A DNA stretch of 64,000 nucleotides from Mimachlamys varia. Taxonomy: Eukaryota; Mollusca; Bivalvia; Pectinida; Pectinidae. Of the stretch, positions 1 to 11,437 are shown piece after piece. The position numbers and the translations under genes were made by a program. The DNA lies in contig OX392527.1 of assembly GCA_947623455.1 (NCBI GenBank), positions 6,568,001 through 6,632,000 on the forward strand. Reading direction: 5' to 3'. The notes below the pieces were generated by a model that saw only the letters and a program-made list of their open reading frames with translations, made no database searches and was not told the DNA's origin. Positions within the stretch are counted from its first letter, which is position 1; the number at the start of each line of letters is the position of its first letter.

Positions 1-3000
1 AACGCTAACTGACTGGTTTAAGCCCTATCATGAACACTGACTGGTTTAAGCCCTATCATGAACGCTAACTGACTGGTTTAAGCTCTATCGTGAACGCTGA
101 CTGGTTTAAGCCCTATCATGAACGCTAACTGACTGGTTTAAGCCCTATCATGAACGCTAACTAACTGGTTTAAGCCCTGTCATGAACACTGACTTGTTTA
201 AGCCCTATCATGAACGCTAACTAACTGGTTTAAGCCCCTTCGTGAACGCTAACTGACTGGTTTAAGCCATGTCTTGAATGCTAACTGACTGGTTTAAACC
301 CTACCATAAACGCTAACTGACTGGTTTAAGCCCTATCATGAACGCTAACTGACTGGTTTAAGCCCTATCATGAACGCTACCTGACTGGTTTAAGCACTAT
401 CATGAACGCTAACTGACTGGTTTTAGCCCTATCATGAACGCTAGCTAACTGGTTAAAGCCCTATCATGAACGTTAACTGACTGGTTTAAGCCCTATCATG
501 AACGCTAACTGACTGGTTTAAGCCCTATCATGAACGCTAACTGACTGGTTTAAGCCCTATCATGAACGCTAACTGACTTGTTTAAGCCCTATCATGAACG
601 CTAACTGACTGGGTTAAGCCCTACCATGAACGCTAACTGACTGGTTTAAGCCCTATCATGAATGCTGACTGGTTTAAGCCCTATCATGAACGCTAACTGA
701 CTGGTTTAAGCCCTATCATGAACGCTGACTGACTGGTTTAAGCCCTATCATGAACGCTAACTGACTTGTTTAAGCCCTATCGTGAACGCTAACTGGACTG
801 GCTTGTTTTAGCCCTATCATGAACGCTAACTGACTGGTTTAAACCCTATCATGAACGCTAACTGACTGGTTTAAGCCCTATCGTGAACGCTAACTGACTT
901 GTTTTAGCCCTATCATGAACGCTAACTGACTGGTTTAAGCCCTATCATGAACGCTGACTGACTGGTTTAAGCCCTATCATGAACGCTAACTGACTGGTTT
1001 AAGCCCTATCGTGAACGCTAACTGACTTGTTTTAGCCCTATCATGAACGCCAACTGACTTGTTTAAGCCCTATCGTGAACGCTAACTGACTTGTTAAAGC
1101 CATATCATGAACGCTAACTGACTGGTTTAAGCCCTATCGTGAACGCTAACTGACTGGTTTAAGCCCTATCATGAACGCTAACTGACTGGTTTAAGCCCTA
1201 TCGTGAACGCTAACTGACTTGTTAAAGCCATATCATGAACGCTAACTGACTGGTTTAAACCCTATCATGAACGCTGACTGACTGGTTTAAGCCCTATCGT
1301 GAACGCTAACTGACTGGTTTAAGCCCTATCATGAACGCTAACTGACTGGTTTAAGCCCTATCATGAACGCTAACTGACTTGTTTCAGCCATATCATAAAC
1401 GCTAATTGACTGGTTTAAGCCCTATCGTGAACGCTAACTGACTTGTTTAAGCCCTATCATGAACGCTAACTGACTTGTTTAAGCCCTATCATGAATGCTA
1501 ACTGACTTGTTTAAGCCCTATCAGGAACGCTAACTGACTGGTTTAAGCCCTATCATGAACGCTAACTGACTGGTTTAAGCCCTATCGTGAACGCTAACTG
1601 ACTTGTTAAAGCCATATCATGAACGCTAACTGACTGGTTTAAACCCTATCATGAACGCTGACTGACTGGTTTAAGCCCTATCGTGAACGCTAACTGACTG
1701 GTTTAAGCCCTATCATGAACGCTAACTGACTGGTTTAAGCCCTATCATGAACGCTAACTGACTTGTTTCAGCCATATCATAAACGCTAATTGACTGGTTT
1801 AAGCCCTATCGTGAACGCTAACTGACTTGTTTAAGCCCTATCATGAACGCTAACTGACTTGTTTAAGCCCTATCATGAATGCTAACTGACTTGTTTAAGC
1901 CCTATCAGGAACGCTAACTGACTGGTTTAAGCCCTATCGTGAACGCTAACTGACTGGTTTAAGCCCTATCATGAACGCTAACTAACTGGTTTAAGCCCTA
2001 CCATGAACGCTAACTGACTTGTTTAAGCCCTATCATGAACGCTAACTGACTGGTTTAAGCCCTATCATGAACGCTAACTGACTTGTTTCAGCCATATCAT
2101 GAACGCTAACTGACTGGTTTAAGCACTATCATGAGCGGTAACTGACTGGTTTAAGCCCTATCGTGAACGCTAACTGACTTGTTTCAGCCATATCATGAAC
2201 GCTAACTGACTGGTTTAAGCACTATCATGAGCGCTAACTGACTGGTTTAAGCCCTATCGTGAACGCTAACTGACTGGTTTAAGCACTATCATGAACGCTA
2301 ACTGACTGGTTTAAGCCCTACCACAAACGCTAACTAAATGGTTTAAGCCCTATCTTGAACGCTAACTGACTTGTTTCAGCCCTATCATGAATGCTAACTG
2401 ACTTGTTTAAGCCCTAACATGAACGCTAACTGACTGGTTTTAGTCCTATCATGAACGCTTACTAACTGGTTTAAGCCCTATCATGAACACTGACTTGTTT
2501 AAGCCCTATCATGAACGCTAACTGACTGGTTTAAGCCCTATCATGAACGCTAACTGACTGGTTTAAGCCCTATCATGAACGCTAACTGACTTGTTTAAGC
2601 CCTATCATGAACGCTAACTGACTGGGTTAAGCCCTACCATGAACGCTAACTGACTGGTTTAAGCCCTATCATGAATGCTGACTGGTTTAAGCCCTATCAT
2701 GAACGCTAACTGACTGGTTTAAGCCCTATCATGAACGCTGACTGACTGGTTTAAGCCCTATCATGAACGCTAACTGACTTGTTTAAGCCCTATCGTGAAC
2801 GCTAACTGGACTGGCTTGTTTTAGCCCTATCATGAACGCTAACTGACTGGTTTAAACCCTATCATGAACGCTAACTGACTGGTTTAAGCCCTATCGTGAA
2901 CGCTAACTGACTTGTTTTAGCCCTATCATGAACGCTAACTGACTGGTTTAAGCCCTATCATGAACGCTGACTGACTGGTTTAAGCCCTATCATGAACGCT

Positions 3001-3091
3001 AACTGACTGGTTTAAGCCCTATCGTGAACGCTAACTGACTTGTTTTAGCCCTATCATGAACGCTAACTGACTGGTTTAAGCCCTATCAGGA
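1..3091. repeat. 32-bp minisatellite array, truncated by left edge
   Basis: About 95 head-to-tail copies of a 32-bp unit with core GACTGGTTTAAGCCCTATCA. Variants include 28-bp units lacking one CTAA step, GACTTG for GACTGG, and TCGTG for TCATG. Marker variants show longer duplications inside the array. A rare GGACTGGCTTG block recurs at 2013 bp spacing (near 791 and 2804), as does a GACTGGGTTAAG block (near 611 and 2624). A TTTCAGCCATATCATAAACG block (1381, 1765) and a TCAGGAACG block (about 1521, 1905) recur at 384 bp, exactly 12 units. No gene or promoter is seen inside. The array enters from the left edge. Confidence 0.97.
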
Positions 3092-3613
3092 AGTTTCGGA
3101 TTGGAAACGAGCAGGCTTTAGTATTAGGAATCCAACTTTTAAATGATTTCTGCCTTTCACAAACATAGGCATCTTCATCATATAAAAGCAAACAACGCAT
3201 CAAGTTTTATACATTTCGTGTAAGAATAGTGAAATTCGATATCAAAATCGAAGAAATGGTGATAGACAAATGATTCTTCATGAAAATAAAAATCGAGGCG
3301 AGTAAAACAGCCCTCTATGAGACCAGCGTATGAATGCAGTACCACTGATAAGTAAACCTTTAAGCCTACGTACGTATTATGTGTTTCGCGTCGTTACGCA
3401 CTCTCCTTTTACTGGTCACCATATTAGTCCACTCCGGAAATCTGAATCAGTGTCCACTTCAAAAGGTCAGTGGTCACGATATTCTTACTGCGTCCTCGTG
3501 TCAATCCGGTGCAATGATGTGTACACCGTGATGACTCGCAATCAAAACAATTTGTCTCATTTCAAAACGACACGTGCGTCTGTGAGAGAGATGGATTGAC
3601 ATGAAACAAACAC
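3092..3613. other. Unassigned flank, no gene seen
   Basis: Unique-looking sequence between the array and the next element. The only open frame (3330-3599) lacks family resemblance and convincing splice signals, so it is not called. Confidence 0.5.
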
Positions 3614-3621
3614 CATCACTT

Positions 3622-3931
3622 TATGGAACGCCAAATTAACATAATTATACTCAATTTATTGTACCTATCTTCAAATAAGTTAAGATAGTTACAATTCAAT
3701 TGAAGATAGGTTCAATTTAATTGTACCTATCTTCAATTGAATTGAACCTATCTTCAATTGAATTGAACCTATCTTCAATTGAATTGAACCTATCTTCAAT
3801 TAATTGTACCTATCTTCAATTAATTGTACCCATCTTCAATTGAATTGAACCTATCTTCAAGTATTTGTACCTATCTTCAATTATTTGAAGATAGGTGCAA
3901 TTAATTGAGTATAGGTTAATTTGGCGTTCCA
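3622..3931. mobile_element. MITE with perfect TIRs and an internal 21-bp array
   Basis: A 17-bp perfect terminal inverted repeat (TGGAACGCCAAATTAAC at 3624-3640, its complement at 3915-3931) continues imperfectly inward. The direct repeat CATCACTT flanks it at 3614-3621 and 3932-3939, an 8-bp target duplication of hAT type; the exact boundary could shift by one or two bases. The interior (about 3655-3900) is a short array of a 21-bp unit (CCTATCTTCAATTGAATTGAA with variants), which is itself nearly palindromic. No coding capacity. The superfamily is inferred from the TSD length only. Confidence 0.8.
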
Positions 3932-3939
3932 CATCACTT

Positions 3940-4918
3940 AGTATTCGCTCTGAAATGCATTGTAAAACTGTTTGAACGATTGATTAAATTTGGAAATGGT
4001 TTTCAATATTCTGAAACAGCACACACACTCACTGTATTGATTTACATGTACGAACATTATTTTCAAAAGTCATAAGTTCGAGTTTAAATATATTTGGTAT
4101 AAAATTCGAAGATGACTTTGGGAATAAAGAAGATAATTTATCGTGATTAGCGGTTGATTTCAAATGACGTAACAACTCGCCATATCTCTGTTTTTAGCTA
4201 TTTTATATCAGAGAATAAGATACTAATTACAATATTTGTCATCAAGTGTTTTAATGTTTAAAATGTTGGCAATTAATATTGGCACACGTTTTCGGGTCAA
4301 TATTGCCCCGTTCATCCATGATTGTTTTGAACACGAAACAGTGTAGGTATCTGGCATGAAGTGTTGTCTGCGGCATAAATCAAAAGATCAGGTGTAACCA
4401 GTCGACACACTAAGTACACAATATGTGATAGTTCCACCTGTTTCAAAATTGGAATCAATGATTAACAAAAATTGTACGTATACACAAGCTGTTAGGCAAA
4501 TAGACAGTCATTAGAAAGTTTCCGGGACGGTGTGTCTCATGCTGGCATAAACACGGACTGCATCACAATCATCAATCCTCAAACCCAAAGTACTGTCAGC
4601 TTAATATACACAGTTCAATCATTTTCTCTGGGAAACTTTAGAAAATCTTGATATGTTTCATTGTGTAAATGTGCATTATTAAATGTTACTGATACGAACT
4701 CGGCCTTAAGTTTGTTAGGTCAGTGTGTGCACATCATCAGTGTACTCTGTAGCAGAGCTGAAGGCTGTTCAGGCTTCCTCCATTTTACCCAGTCAGAATC
4801 CCTCACAAATACATCTCCGGGCTACATCATTAGCCCGCATCCCACTTATAAACATCTAAATCGACTCTCTCCGCTCACACTAAATCTAGGATATCACAGA
4901 ACCACATCGCGGAAAGTC
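3940..4918. other. Upstream region of the receptor gene
   Basis: AT-rich, with no repeat or gene recognised. An open frame in phase with the receptor extends upstream to about 4661 but has no ATG before 4919, so this part is taken as 5' leader or promoter. No TATA element is claimed. Confidence 0.4.
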
Positions 4919-7150
4919 ATGGAATCTATGAAAAGCAACAGTTTACCAACGTTACTGACGTTGGCGTTTTTTGTCGTGACGCTGCCGTGCTTTTGGTGCC
5001 AGTATACGGTAGATAATGTTGACCTGGAGTGGGATTTGGGGAGTCAGACGTGTCAGAACAGCTGGACGTGTGCTGATAACGTCAGTAGTGTTGTTAATCT
5101 GTGTGCGTGTGATGACCGGTGTGGCATCTATGACGATTGCTGCCTGGATGTTGACAACGTCAGTACTCGTGTTCAGCGTAACGTCCATTTAACATGTAAA
5201 TATATACCGGAAATCAAAGAAAGGGCATTCATATATATTATAGAAACATGTCCGACTGGTTATAACAACGACCAGTTGAAGACGTTATGTGAAAATGGGA
5301 CGTCTAATGACGACATCACGATTCGAACCCCTGTCTCTGGTGTAAAAACTGGCGCTCTTTACAGAAACATGTACTGTTCTATGTGTCACCGGGAGGATTA
5401 CGTGACATGGAGACCAGGGATTGATTGTACATGGAAGGTTGACTATTATGAAAGAAACTACTCTTTAACTGCTCTTCTAAACGACTCCAACTGTAGAAAC
5501 ATTTTCGAGCCGCCGCCGTCTTCGGTAAATTTGGAACTGAGAGAATGTCTCCCTGTAGTCGATTCGTGTGAGACGTCCAATGACCGAGACGAATGCCGGA
5601 CAGGGAACAGAGCGCTTGTTTTTGGTAAGGCAATATTCAAAAACATTCGCTGTGCTTTATGTAATGGTGAAATTTTGGCGAACATATCGTGTGATCCAAA
5701 TAGTGTCCAAATCATCCCGAAAAACCCAAACAAACGGAAGCCTATTAATTACAGCTACCGGCTTCTGGTGGACCTGCAGGCCCTGACCAGTGTGGGCGTG
5801 GCCTCGGCGAGGAGGGCCGCAGAGAAGAAAGAGGAGCGAGATATATCTCATTTCTGTTCACATTCCTGGATATACGATCCTTTGGCTGAAACCTGTCGGC
5901 AGATTTTCTGTGCTGTACCATTTGTTTATAAAGATAAGAAGTGCGTGATGGCTTCGGAGGCAGACACCAACACCAGGAACCCGGAGAGTGACGGACAGCA
6001 CCTGGCGTGCCCGTATGTACGTCTCAACCAAAGTGAATATGAAATCATCAACACAGATCAAGTATTTATTTTATCTTCTGAGATTATTTACAGTAAGAAC
6101 GATTCTTACATAGGTGCTGGATTCGCTTTGGTATGTGTCCAAGAACCCCTAAATAAAACTCGTTCTTTGTATAGCGATAAGGTGACGTTACTTTTTACCA
6201 GTGCGGAGAGCGTGCTCTCTGTGGTGTGCGAGTGTTTATCAATCACGGCCCTCAGCCTCGGACTCGTCATATACGTCTGCTTTCCCAAGTTACAAAATAT
6301 TCCCGGTAAGAACTTGATTTGTTTGATGGCCAGCCTCCTAACAGCACAGGTGCTCTTCATCCTAGCACCGCTCGCCATTGGCGTTACTCCTTTGTGTACC
6401 GGTGTTGCTATAGTGATGCATTATGCCTATCTGGCCGCGTTTTTCTGGATGAATGTGATGGCAGTCGACATATTTCTTACATTTTCAAGAGGCCTTGCAC
6501 AATCAAGAAGTGACAAGGGAACTGATTGTCAACATTTTTTCTCCTATTGTTTGTACAGCTGGCTAACCCCTGCTGTTGTCGTCTCTGTCGCCGTTATTTT
6601 TGACTTCACAGGATTGGAATCGGATTCCAAACCTCAATATGGAACTGTCGTCTGCTGGATTTCAAACAGCTATGCGTTATTGTACTTCTTCTTAGTTCCA
6701 TTGTTCGCTCTGGTTTTCACCAATATGATTCTGTTTATTTTTACCGCTAGAGCTATCTACTCCTCAGATAAAAGTACATCACGCATCCTTCAAAAAAAGC
6801 AAACATGTAAGTTACTTATATATCTGAAGCTGTCGAGTGTTATGGGCTTTACTTGGGGTTTCGCATGTGTCGCTACTTTCGCAAATTTACCCCCATTCTG
6901 GTACTTATTTGTTATTTTCAACGCTTTACAGGGAGTTCTCGTTTTCCTATCTTTCGTGTGTTCCAAAAAGGTCCTCGGTCTGCTGAAAGCAGCAAGGTTG
7001 GGCAGCTGCCTCCAGCTATGTTACACGAAGTACGGTGTACACACTCAAAGTTCGAATGACACGTCTTCTTCTTCAAGGTCAAACAGGACGCTGCTGTCCG
7101 TCATCTCGTATAAGTCAAGTAAACGTGAAGACAGCGAGTCGGCCTGTTAA
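4919..7150 (+). CDS. SMB-domain class-B-like (Methuselah/adhesion-type) GPCR, single exon
   Basis: A 743-residue, probably plasma-membrane receptor. ATG 4919 is the first in-frame ATG and is followed by a signal-peptide-like hydrophobic run (residues 9-27). Residues 41-95 have a somatomedin-B-like cysteine pattern (C45, C51, C62, C64, C68, C74, C75) with the core CGIYDDCC. A long ectodomain to about residue 425 follows, with many cysteines and N-x-S/T sites. Seven hydrophobic helices lie at about 428-680, with the class-B-like MGFTWGF in TM6 and FNALQGVLVFLSF in TM7. The Ser/Thr-rich tail is about 60 residues. I see no GPS autoproteolysis motif, so it is closer to Methuselah-like receptors than to classical adhesion GPCRs. 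The ligand is unknown. The gene has no introns, unlike the others in the window, which suggests retroposition or expansion of an intronless receptor family. Family level is confident; the precise subfamily is not. Confidence 0.9.
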   Translation: MESMKSNSLPTLLTLAFFVVTLPCFWCQYTVDNVDLEWDLGSQTCQNSWTCADNVSSVVNLCACDDRCGIYDDCCLDVDNVSTRVQRNVHLTCKYIPEIKERAFIYIIETCPTGYNNDQLKTLCENGTSNDDITIRTPVSGVKTGALYRNMYCSMCHREDYVTWRPGIDCTWKVDYYERNYSLTALLNDSNCRNIFEPPPSSVNLELRECLPVVDSCETSNDRDECRTGNRALVFGKAIFKNIRCALCNGEILANISCDPNSVQIIPKNPNKRKPINYSYRLLVDLQALTSVGVASARRAAEKKEERDISHFCSHSWIYDPLAETCRQIFCAVPFVYKDKKCVMASEADTNTRNPESDGQHLACPYVRLNQSEYEIINTDQVFILSSEIIYSKNDSYIGAGFALVCVQEPLNKTRSLYSDKVTLLFTSAESVLSVVCECLSITALSLGLVIYVCFPKLQNIPGKNLICLMASLLTAQVLFILAPLAIGVTPLCTGVAIVMHYAYLAAFFWMNVMAVDIFLTFSRGLAQSRSDKGTDCQHFFSYCLYSWLTPAVVVSVAVIFDFTGLESDSKPQYGTVVCWISNSYALLYFFLVPLFALVFTNMILFIFTARAIYSSDKSTSRILQKKQTCKLLIYLKLSSVMGFTWGFACVATFANLPPFWYLFVIFNALQGVLVFLSFVCSKKVLGLLKAARLGSCLQLCYTKYGVHTQSSNDTSSSSRSNRTLLSVISYKSSKREDSESAC

Positions 7151-7510
7151 AGTAGCACGCTATAGCTAGTCCTCCTATTGAATGTGTGTAGTTACACTGG
7201 ATGTTAACTCTGTCAACAATTAAAGTAGTGACATCATCAATTAGGTGACGGACGAAGTTGTTTTGAAAATTCATAATGTTATAATTAATTTTCCATTGAT
7301 TGTATGCAGAATGCGGCTTTCTGATTGGTTGAGATTTTCTTTTCATACCTCAATGAAAAGAAAATCCGAAAATGGCGCGAAAAATGTGACGTCACAATGC
7401 GCCGATTGACGTTGCGTATTGATTTGTAAAAAAGAATCCGTTGTTAGATCAGTCAAATTGTACATAAACATGTTTTAAATTTGAAAAATAAGTTTCAAAA
7501 AATTAATTAT

Positions 7511-7633
7511 AAGCATTGATGTCAATTTTTTTAGTTTCATAGGGGTATGAAAAAAAAATTGTTTGCAAACTTATGTAAGAATCCGCTACGCGGATTCGCC
7601 CCTATGAAACTAAAAAAATTGACATCAATGCTT
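7511..7633. repeat. Fold-back element with 35-bp perfect arms (copy A)
   Basis: The arms 7511-7545 and 7599-7633 are exact reverse complements over 35 bp. The loop contains a second palindrome, GAATCCGCTACGCGGATTC, near 7579. Architecture and arm motif (poly-T followed by TTTCATAG) match the element at 7990-8146, though the sequences differ. No coding potential. Confidence 0.9.
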
Positions 7634-7989
7634 AAATATTTACATTTGCGCTGCAACCCACTATATGAAGATTACCAGCAAAAATGCCTTTCATAAAAGT
7701 ATGAAAGCAATGGTTCTCGAGACGTAGCACGTGGTTTAATTATGACGTCATAGATCAAGCTTGTTCAATGAGAGTCTTTTTGTGCCGCTTCGAATAACAT
7801 GGAGATTGCCCTTGCGTCAAACGCTCAAATGACTAATTATTATCATTGGCGCCAATTTTATTCAAGCTGGACTGTTCCGCCAATGTCGTTATAATGACGA
7901 CACATATACAAACGCAGGTAATAAACTATTAATTGGAAAAAATATAAATGATGTTAAGCAATTTTTCTATAGTAAAAATGTAAATATAT

Positions 7990-8146
7990 GGATTGAAAGT
8001 CATTTTTTTTTAACTTTCATAGTGCTATAAAAAGGTCAGCCATTACATCCATATTTAACATGAAGCCCTAGCGGGCTTCATTCAATATGGATGTAACGGC
8101 TGGCCTTTCATAGCACTATGAAAGTTAAAAAAATGACTTTCAATCC
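7990..8146. repeat. Fold-back element (copy B)
   Basis: Outer arms start GGATTGAAAGTCATTTTT at 7990 and end with the complement at 8146. An inner arm around CATCCATAT pairs with ATATGGATG, and the centre is the palindrome GAAGCCCTAGCGGGCTTC. It is related in layout to the element at 7511 (poly-T, TTTCATAG, central CTAGCG/CTACGC hairpin) and to the one at 29579. Confidence 0.85.
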
Positions 8147-8189
8147 CTATATGAATGACGCATTACATACGTACGGTCTAATGTTAGAG

Positions 8190-9160
8190 GTCTGTAATTT
8201 ATCTGTGGTCACTTCAGTCTTACGTTGAAGCTGTAATGTTATGTGTAATCGCCTTCAGTCTTGCTTTGAAGCTGTAATGTTATCTGTGGTCACTTTAGTC
8301 TTACTTTGAAGCTGTAATCGCCTTCAACATTACGTTGTAGCTGTTATCAGTGACCGCCTACAGCCTTACGTTGAAGCTGTAATGTTATCTGTGGTCACCT
8401 TCAGCCTTGCGTTGAAGCTGAAATGTTATCTGTAATCGCCTTCAGTCTTACTTTGAAGCTGTAATGTTATCTGTGGTCACTTCAGTCTTACGTTGAAGCT
8501 GTAATCGCCTTCAACATTACGTTGTAGCTGTTAGCTGTGACCGCCTATAGCCTTACGTTGAAGCTGTAATGTTATCTGTGGTCACCTTCAGTCTTACGTT
8601 GAAGCTGTTATCTGTGGTCACCTTCAGCCTTACGTTGAAGCTGTTATCTGTGGTCACTTCAGTCTTACGTTGAAGCTGTTATCTGTGGTCACATTCAGCC
8701 TTACGTTGAAGCTGTTATCTGTGGTCACCTTCAGCCTTACGTTGAAGCTGTTATCTGTGGTCACTTTCAACCTTACGTTGAAGCTGTAATGATATATGTG
8801 GTCGCCTTCAGCCTTACGTTGAAGCTGTAATGTTATCTGTAATCTCCTTCAACATTACGTTGAAGCTGTAATGTTATCTGTAATCGCCTTCAGCCTTACG
8901 TTGAAGTTGTAATGTTATCTGTGATCGCCTTCAGCCTTACGTTGAAGCTGTAATGTTATCTGTGATCGCCTTCAGTCTTACGTTGAAGCTGTAATGTTAT
9001 TTGTGATCGCCTTCAGCCTTACATTGAAGCTGTAATGTTATCTGTGATCGCCTTCAGCCTTACGTTGAAGCTGTAATGTTATCTGTGATCGCCTTCAGCC
9101 TTACGTTGAAGCTGTAATGTTATCTGTGATCGCCTTCAGCCTTACGTTGAAGCTGTATAA
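8190..9160. repeat. 41-bp minisatellite array
   Basis: About 25 units, most of 41 bp in the right half and shorter or mixed in the left half. The core is CTTCAGCCTTACGTTGAAG, itself an imperfect palindrome (CTTCA...TGAAG), followed by CTGTAATGTTATCTGTGATCG. Homogeneity rises from left to right, suggesting recent expansion at the right end. Confidence 0.95.
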
Positions 9161-9959
9161 CATCGTCATTGTAGTGATGGAATACCTAATGTTGTTGAAA
9201 CTGTATGGACACTGGTAATATTTAACTTTTTTATAGAATAGATATTATAATCAATACTGATCATTGTGTGTTCTTTGTTTGGTCATGTTTACATTCCATT
9301 TCAATAAATTTTATTGTCAAATAAGCAAAAGGATTAGGCATCAGGCAAAGCCTATATAAGCCTTCTCCATACAACTTCGGTATGTTACAATCAATGATAT
9401 AAACAATAAGTAAACAATAAGAGTATAGCGTATCTCTTTGCCCTTACCGGTAATAGTTATGTACGCTACTCAAATCTTTGCGTTTTGATAATATACTCTG
9501 ATATACATGTTAATAAAAATGAATTTATTTCCTCATCACATGACATTGAATTGTCTATCATTGAACACAACACCAGGTTACATTGCGAAATTTTACATAT
9601 TAACCTTTCAACAGAATGCGTTATACATGTTTCCGTGAATAATAATTCAATTACATCCACACTTCGATTCAACAATAAAATATAAAGTACGCTTAAGTAC
9701 AAATAACTTATTTAAAGGTCTTTTAATTGTCAAACAAAACAAATGGACAAGGGACGAGTTGTAACAACTTATACACTTTTCTCCATAAATTCGTCACAAT
9801 GAATTGATTTACATCACGTGACGTAATTCTTACAATCTATTGAGTATACATTAAATATTAAAACTTGGTATATGTACATGTTTAAATATGTTTTTTTTCA
9901 AAGGAACTATTAGATGAAATGTTAGAGTAGGAAAGAAGATAAATAAAGTGTCGGTTGTA
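9161..9959. other. Unassigned AT-rich stretch
   Basis: No gene, repeat or splice structure recognised. Short opposite-strand open frames around 9470-9700 have no domain signal. Confidence 0.4.
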
Positions 9960-10862
9960 AATCTGATTCTTTTAACACACATAATTGTTTGGAGGCTTTC
10001 CTGCATAAATTTCCAATGTGGTTTTCAAACTTGAGATTATTGTCTAAATCTACACCTAAGAGCTTAACACAGCTTTCACACTTAATTTCTTGATTGCCGA
10101 TTTTAAAAGATGAACTAAGTTTAGTGATTTTCCCCCCAATACATATTACTGAAACTTTTTAGGATTAACCGCATGCCATTTTCTGTGAACCAGTTTAAAA
10201 AATGGTTTTCTTTTTCTAAATTTACTTATATGTTACAGAGCATTATCATCTGCATAATTGTAGAGGCTACTTGTTTTGACAAATTGTAAAATGTCATTTA
10301 AAAACACATTAAAAAACAGAAATCCAATAATAGACCCCTGAGGGCCCCCCTTCCTGAGCATCTCCCAGCCGCTGACACTAGGGCCAAGCCTGATCCGCCG
10401 CTGTCTGTTGCTGAGGTAGCTGCTGATAAGATTCATTGCTGACTCAGCTAGCCCATATAATAGGCGCGCAGCTTCTCCAGTAACAGACTATGAGGAAGGC
10501 AGTCAAAAGTCTTGGACGAGTATATACTGGTTGTTGTCCAAGGCCTGACGCCAGTCCTCAGGGAGTCGCAGCAGAACAGACTGCCAGCACCCAAAGCCCC
10601 GTCTGAAAGCTGCCATGCAAGAAAGGATTAAAAAGATCTTCTAAAATACAACTCAGTCGGAGAAATCGCTAGTTCCTTCAAGTGCTTTACCAATATCTAT
10701 TGCAACATTTGTAAAGTAATCATTTAAAACTGTACACACTTCCTGTTGGTTGGATATGATACAAATATTTTCCTGCAGTACAGTGTGTTGGTCTTTCTCA
10801 TTGTTTGACAAGAAAGGCTTTACTTTGGGTCAAAACTCTTTTGAATTGGGACCTCCATTTCA
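9960..10862 (-). pseudogene. Decayed LINE reverse transcriptase fragment
   Basis: Read on the minus strand, the segment runs from a pre-RT stretch (VCTVLNDYFTNVAIDIGKA, about 10720) through an ALDNNQ-type block (about 10540), FDCLPHSLLLEKLRA (about 10470), the GGPQGSI block (about 10340) and the active-site YADD (about 10245), to a C-terminal LGVDLDNNLKFE-like block near 10040. This order and these motifs are those of non-LTR retrotransposon RTs (CR1/Jockey-like). Stops and frame changes interrupt it at about 10240, 10450, 10500 and 10640, and a segment is missing between NNQY and FDCL. It is dead. It probably belongs with the endonuclease fragment at 12600-13175 on the same strand, split by later insertions. 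Confidence 0.85.
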
Positions 10863-10889
10863 CAGGGACCTGAAAGCTTATTACAGCTT

Positions 10890-11437
10890 GTTTTGGACCT
10901 AAACTAAGGTGTTTACAGTACGTTTACACGTTTGGGTGGTTAAGATCAATTGTGTATACAAATGCAACCTTAACGGTCATAAAGGCTGTTGCATGAGGGT
11001 CCAAATCTGGCTATAGCAAATTCTCATGTCCCTGTGCTCCATTACATCGTTCGGTGAACAGTTTCGAACAGAAAGGCGTTTTATTTTTACAGCCAGGTTA
11101 CGTTTGGCATACACTCCTTTGCCCTATAAATGTCATTTACATCATCAAAATAAAAGAATTAGTGTGAAAAGGCACGCTTCCCAGATCAGTGTTAAACTTT
11201 GCTGGATGCCATCAAGTAGCATTGAGATCAATCAAATAGAACAAAAGTTATTACCGAGGTTCACAACTGACATCAAACTGATTACGTATGCAACATTTGG
11301 TGAAAATCCCAATTAATACATTACCACGGGACGGGGTCGGGACGGGGTCGCGACAGGACGCGTCCTACAGGACGCGTCCTACAGGACGCGACGGACATGG
11401 ATAAAAAATAAGTTTTGGACCTAAACTAAGGTGTTTA
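10890..11437. repeat. 26-bp direct repeats bracketing a GC-rich palindrome cluster
   Basis: The 26-bp word starting GTTTTGGACCTAAACTAAGG is present at 10890-10915 and again at 11412-11437. Between them, near 11330-11395, is a GC-rich patch with two copies of the perfect palindrome AGGACGCGTCCT after GGGACGGGGTCG repeats, strikingly unlike the AT-rich surroundings. This may be a local duplication or a decayed element with long direct repeats. Confidence 0.6.

Noticed and set aside
1..3091. Possible CRISPR array (32-bp repeats)
   Set aside because: Units are head to tail with no unique spacers, the host sequence is eukaryotic, and there are no cas genes.
3330..3599. 89-codon open frame
   Set aside because: No recognisable domain or signal, no splice context, and length within chance expectation.
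4661..4918. Upstream extension of the receptor frame
   Set aside because: No ATG before 4919, and the signal peptide begins after 4919.
9466..9702. Overlapping opposite-strand frames of 66-78 codons
   Set aside because: AT-rich chance frames with no domain or splice support.
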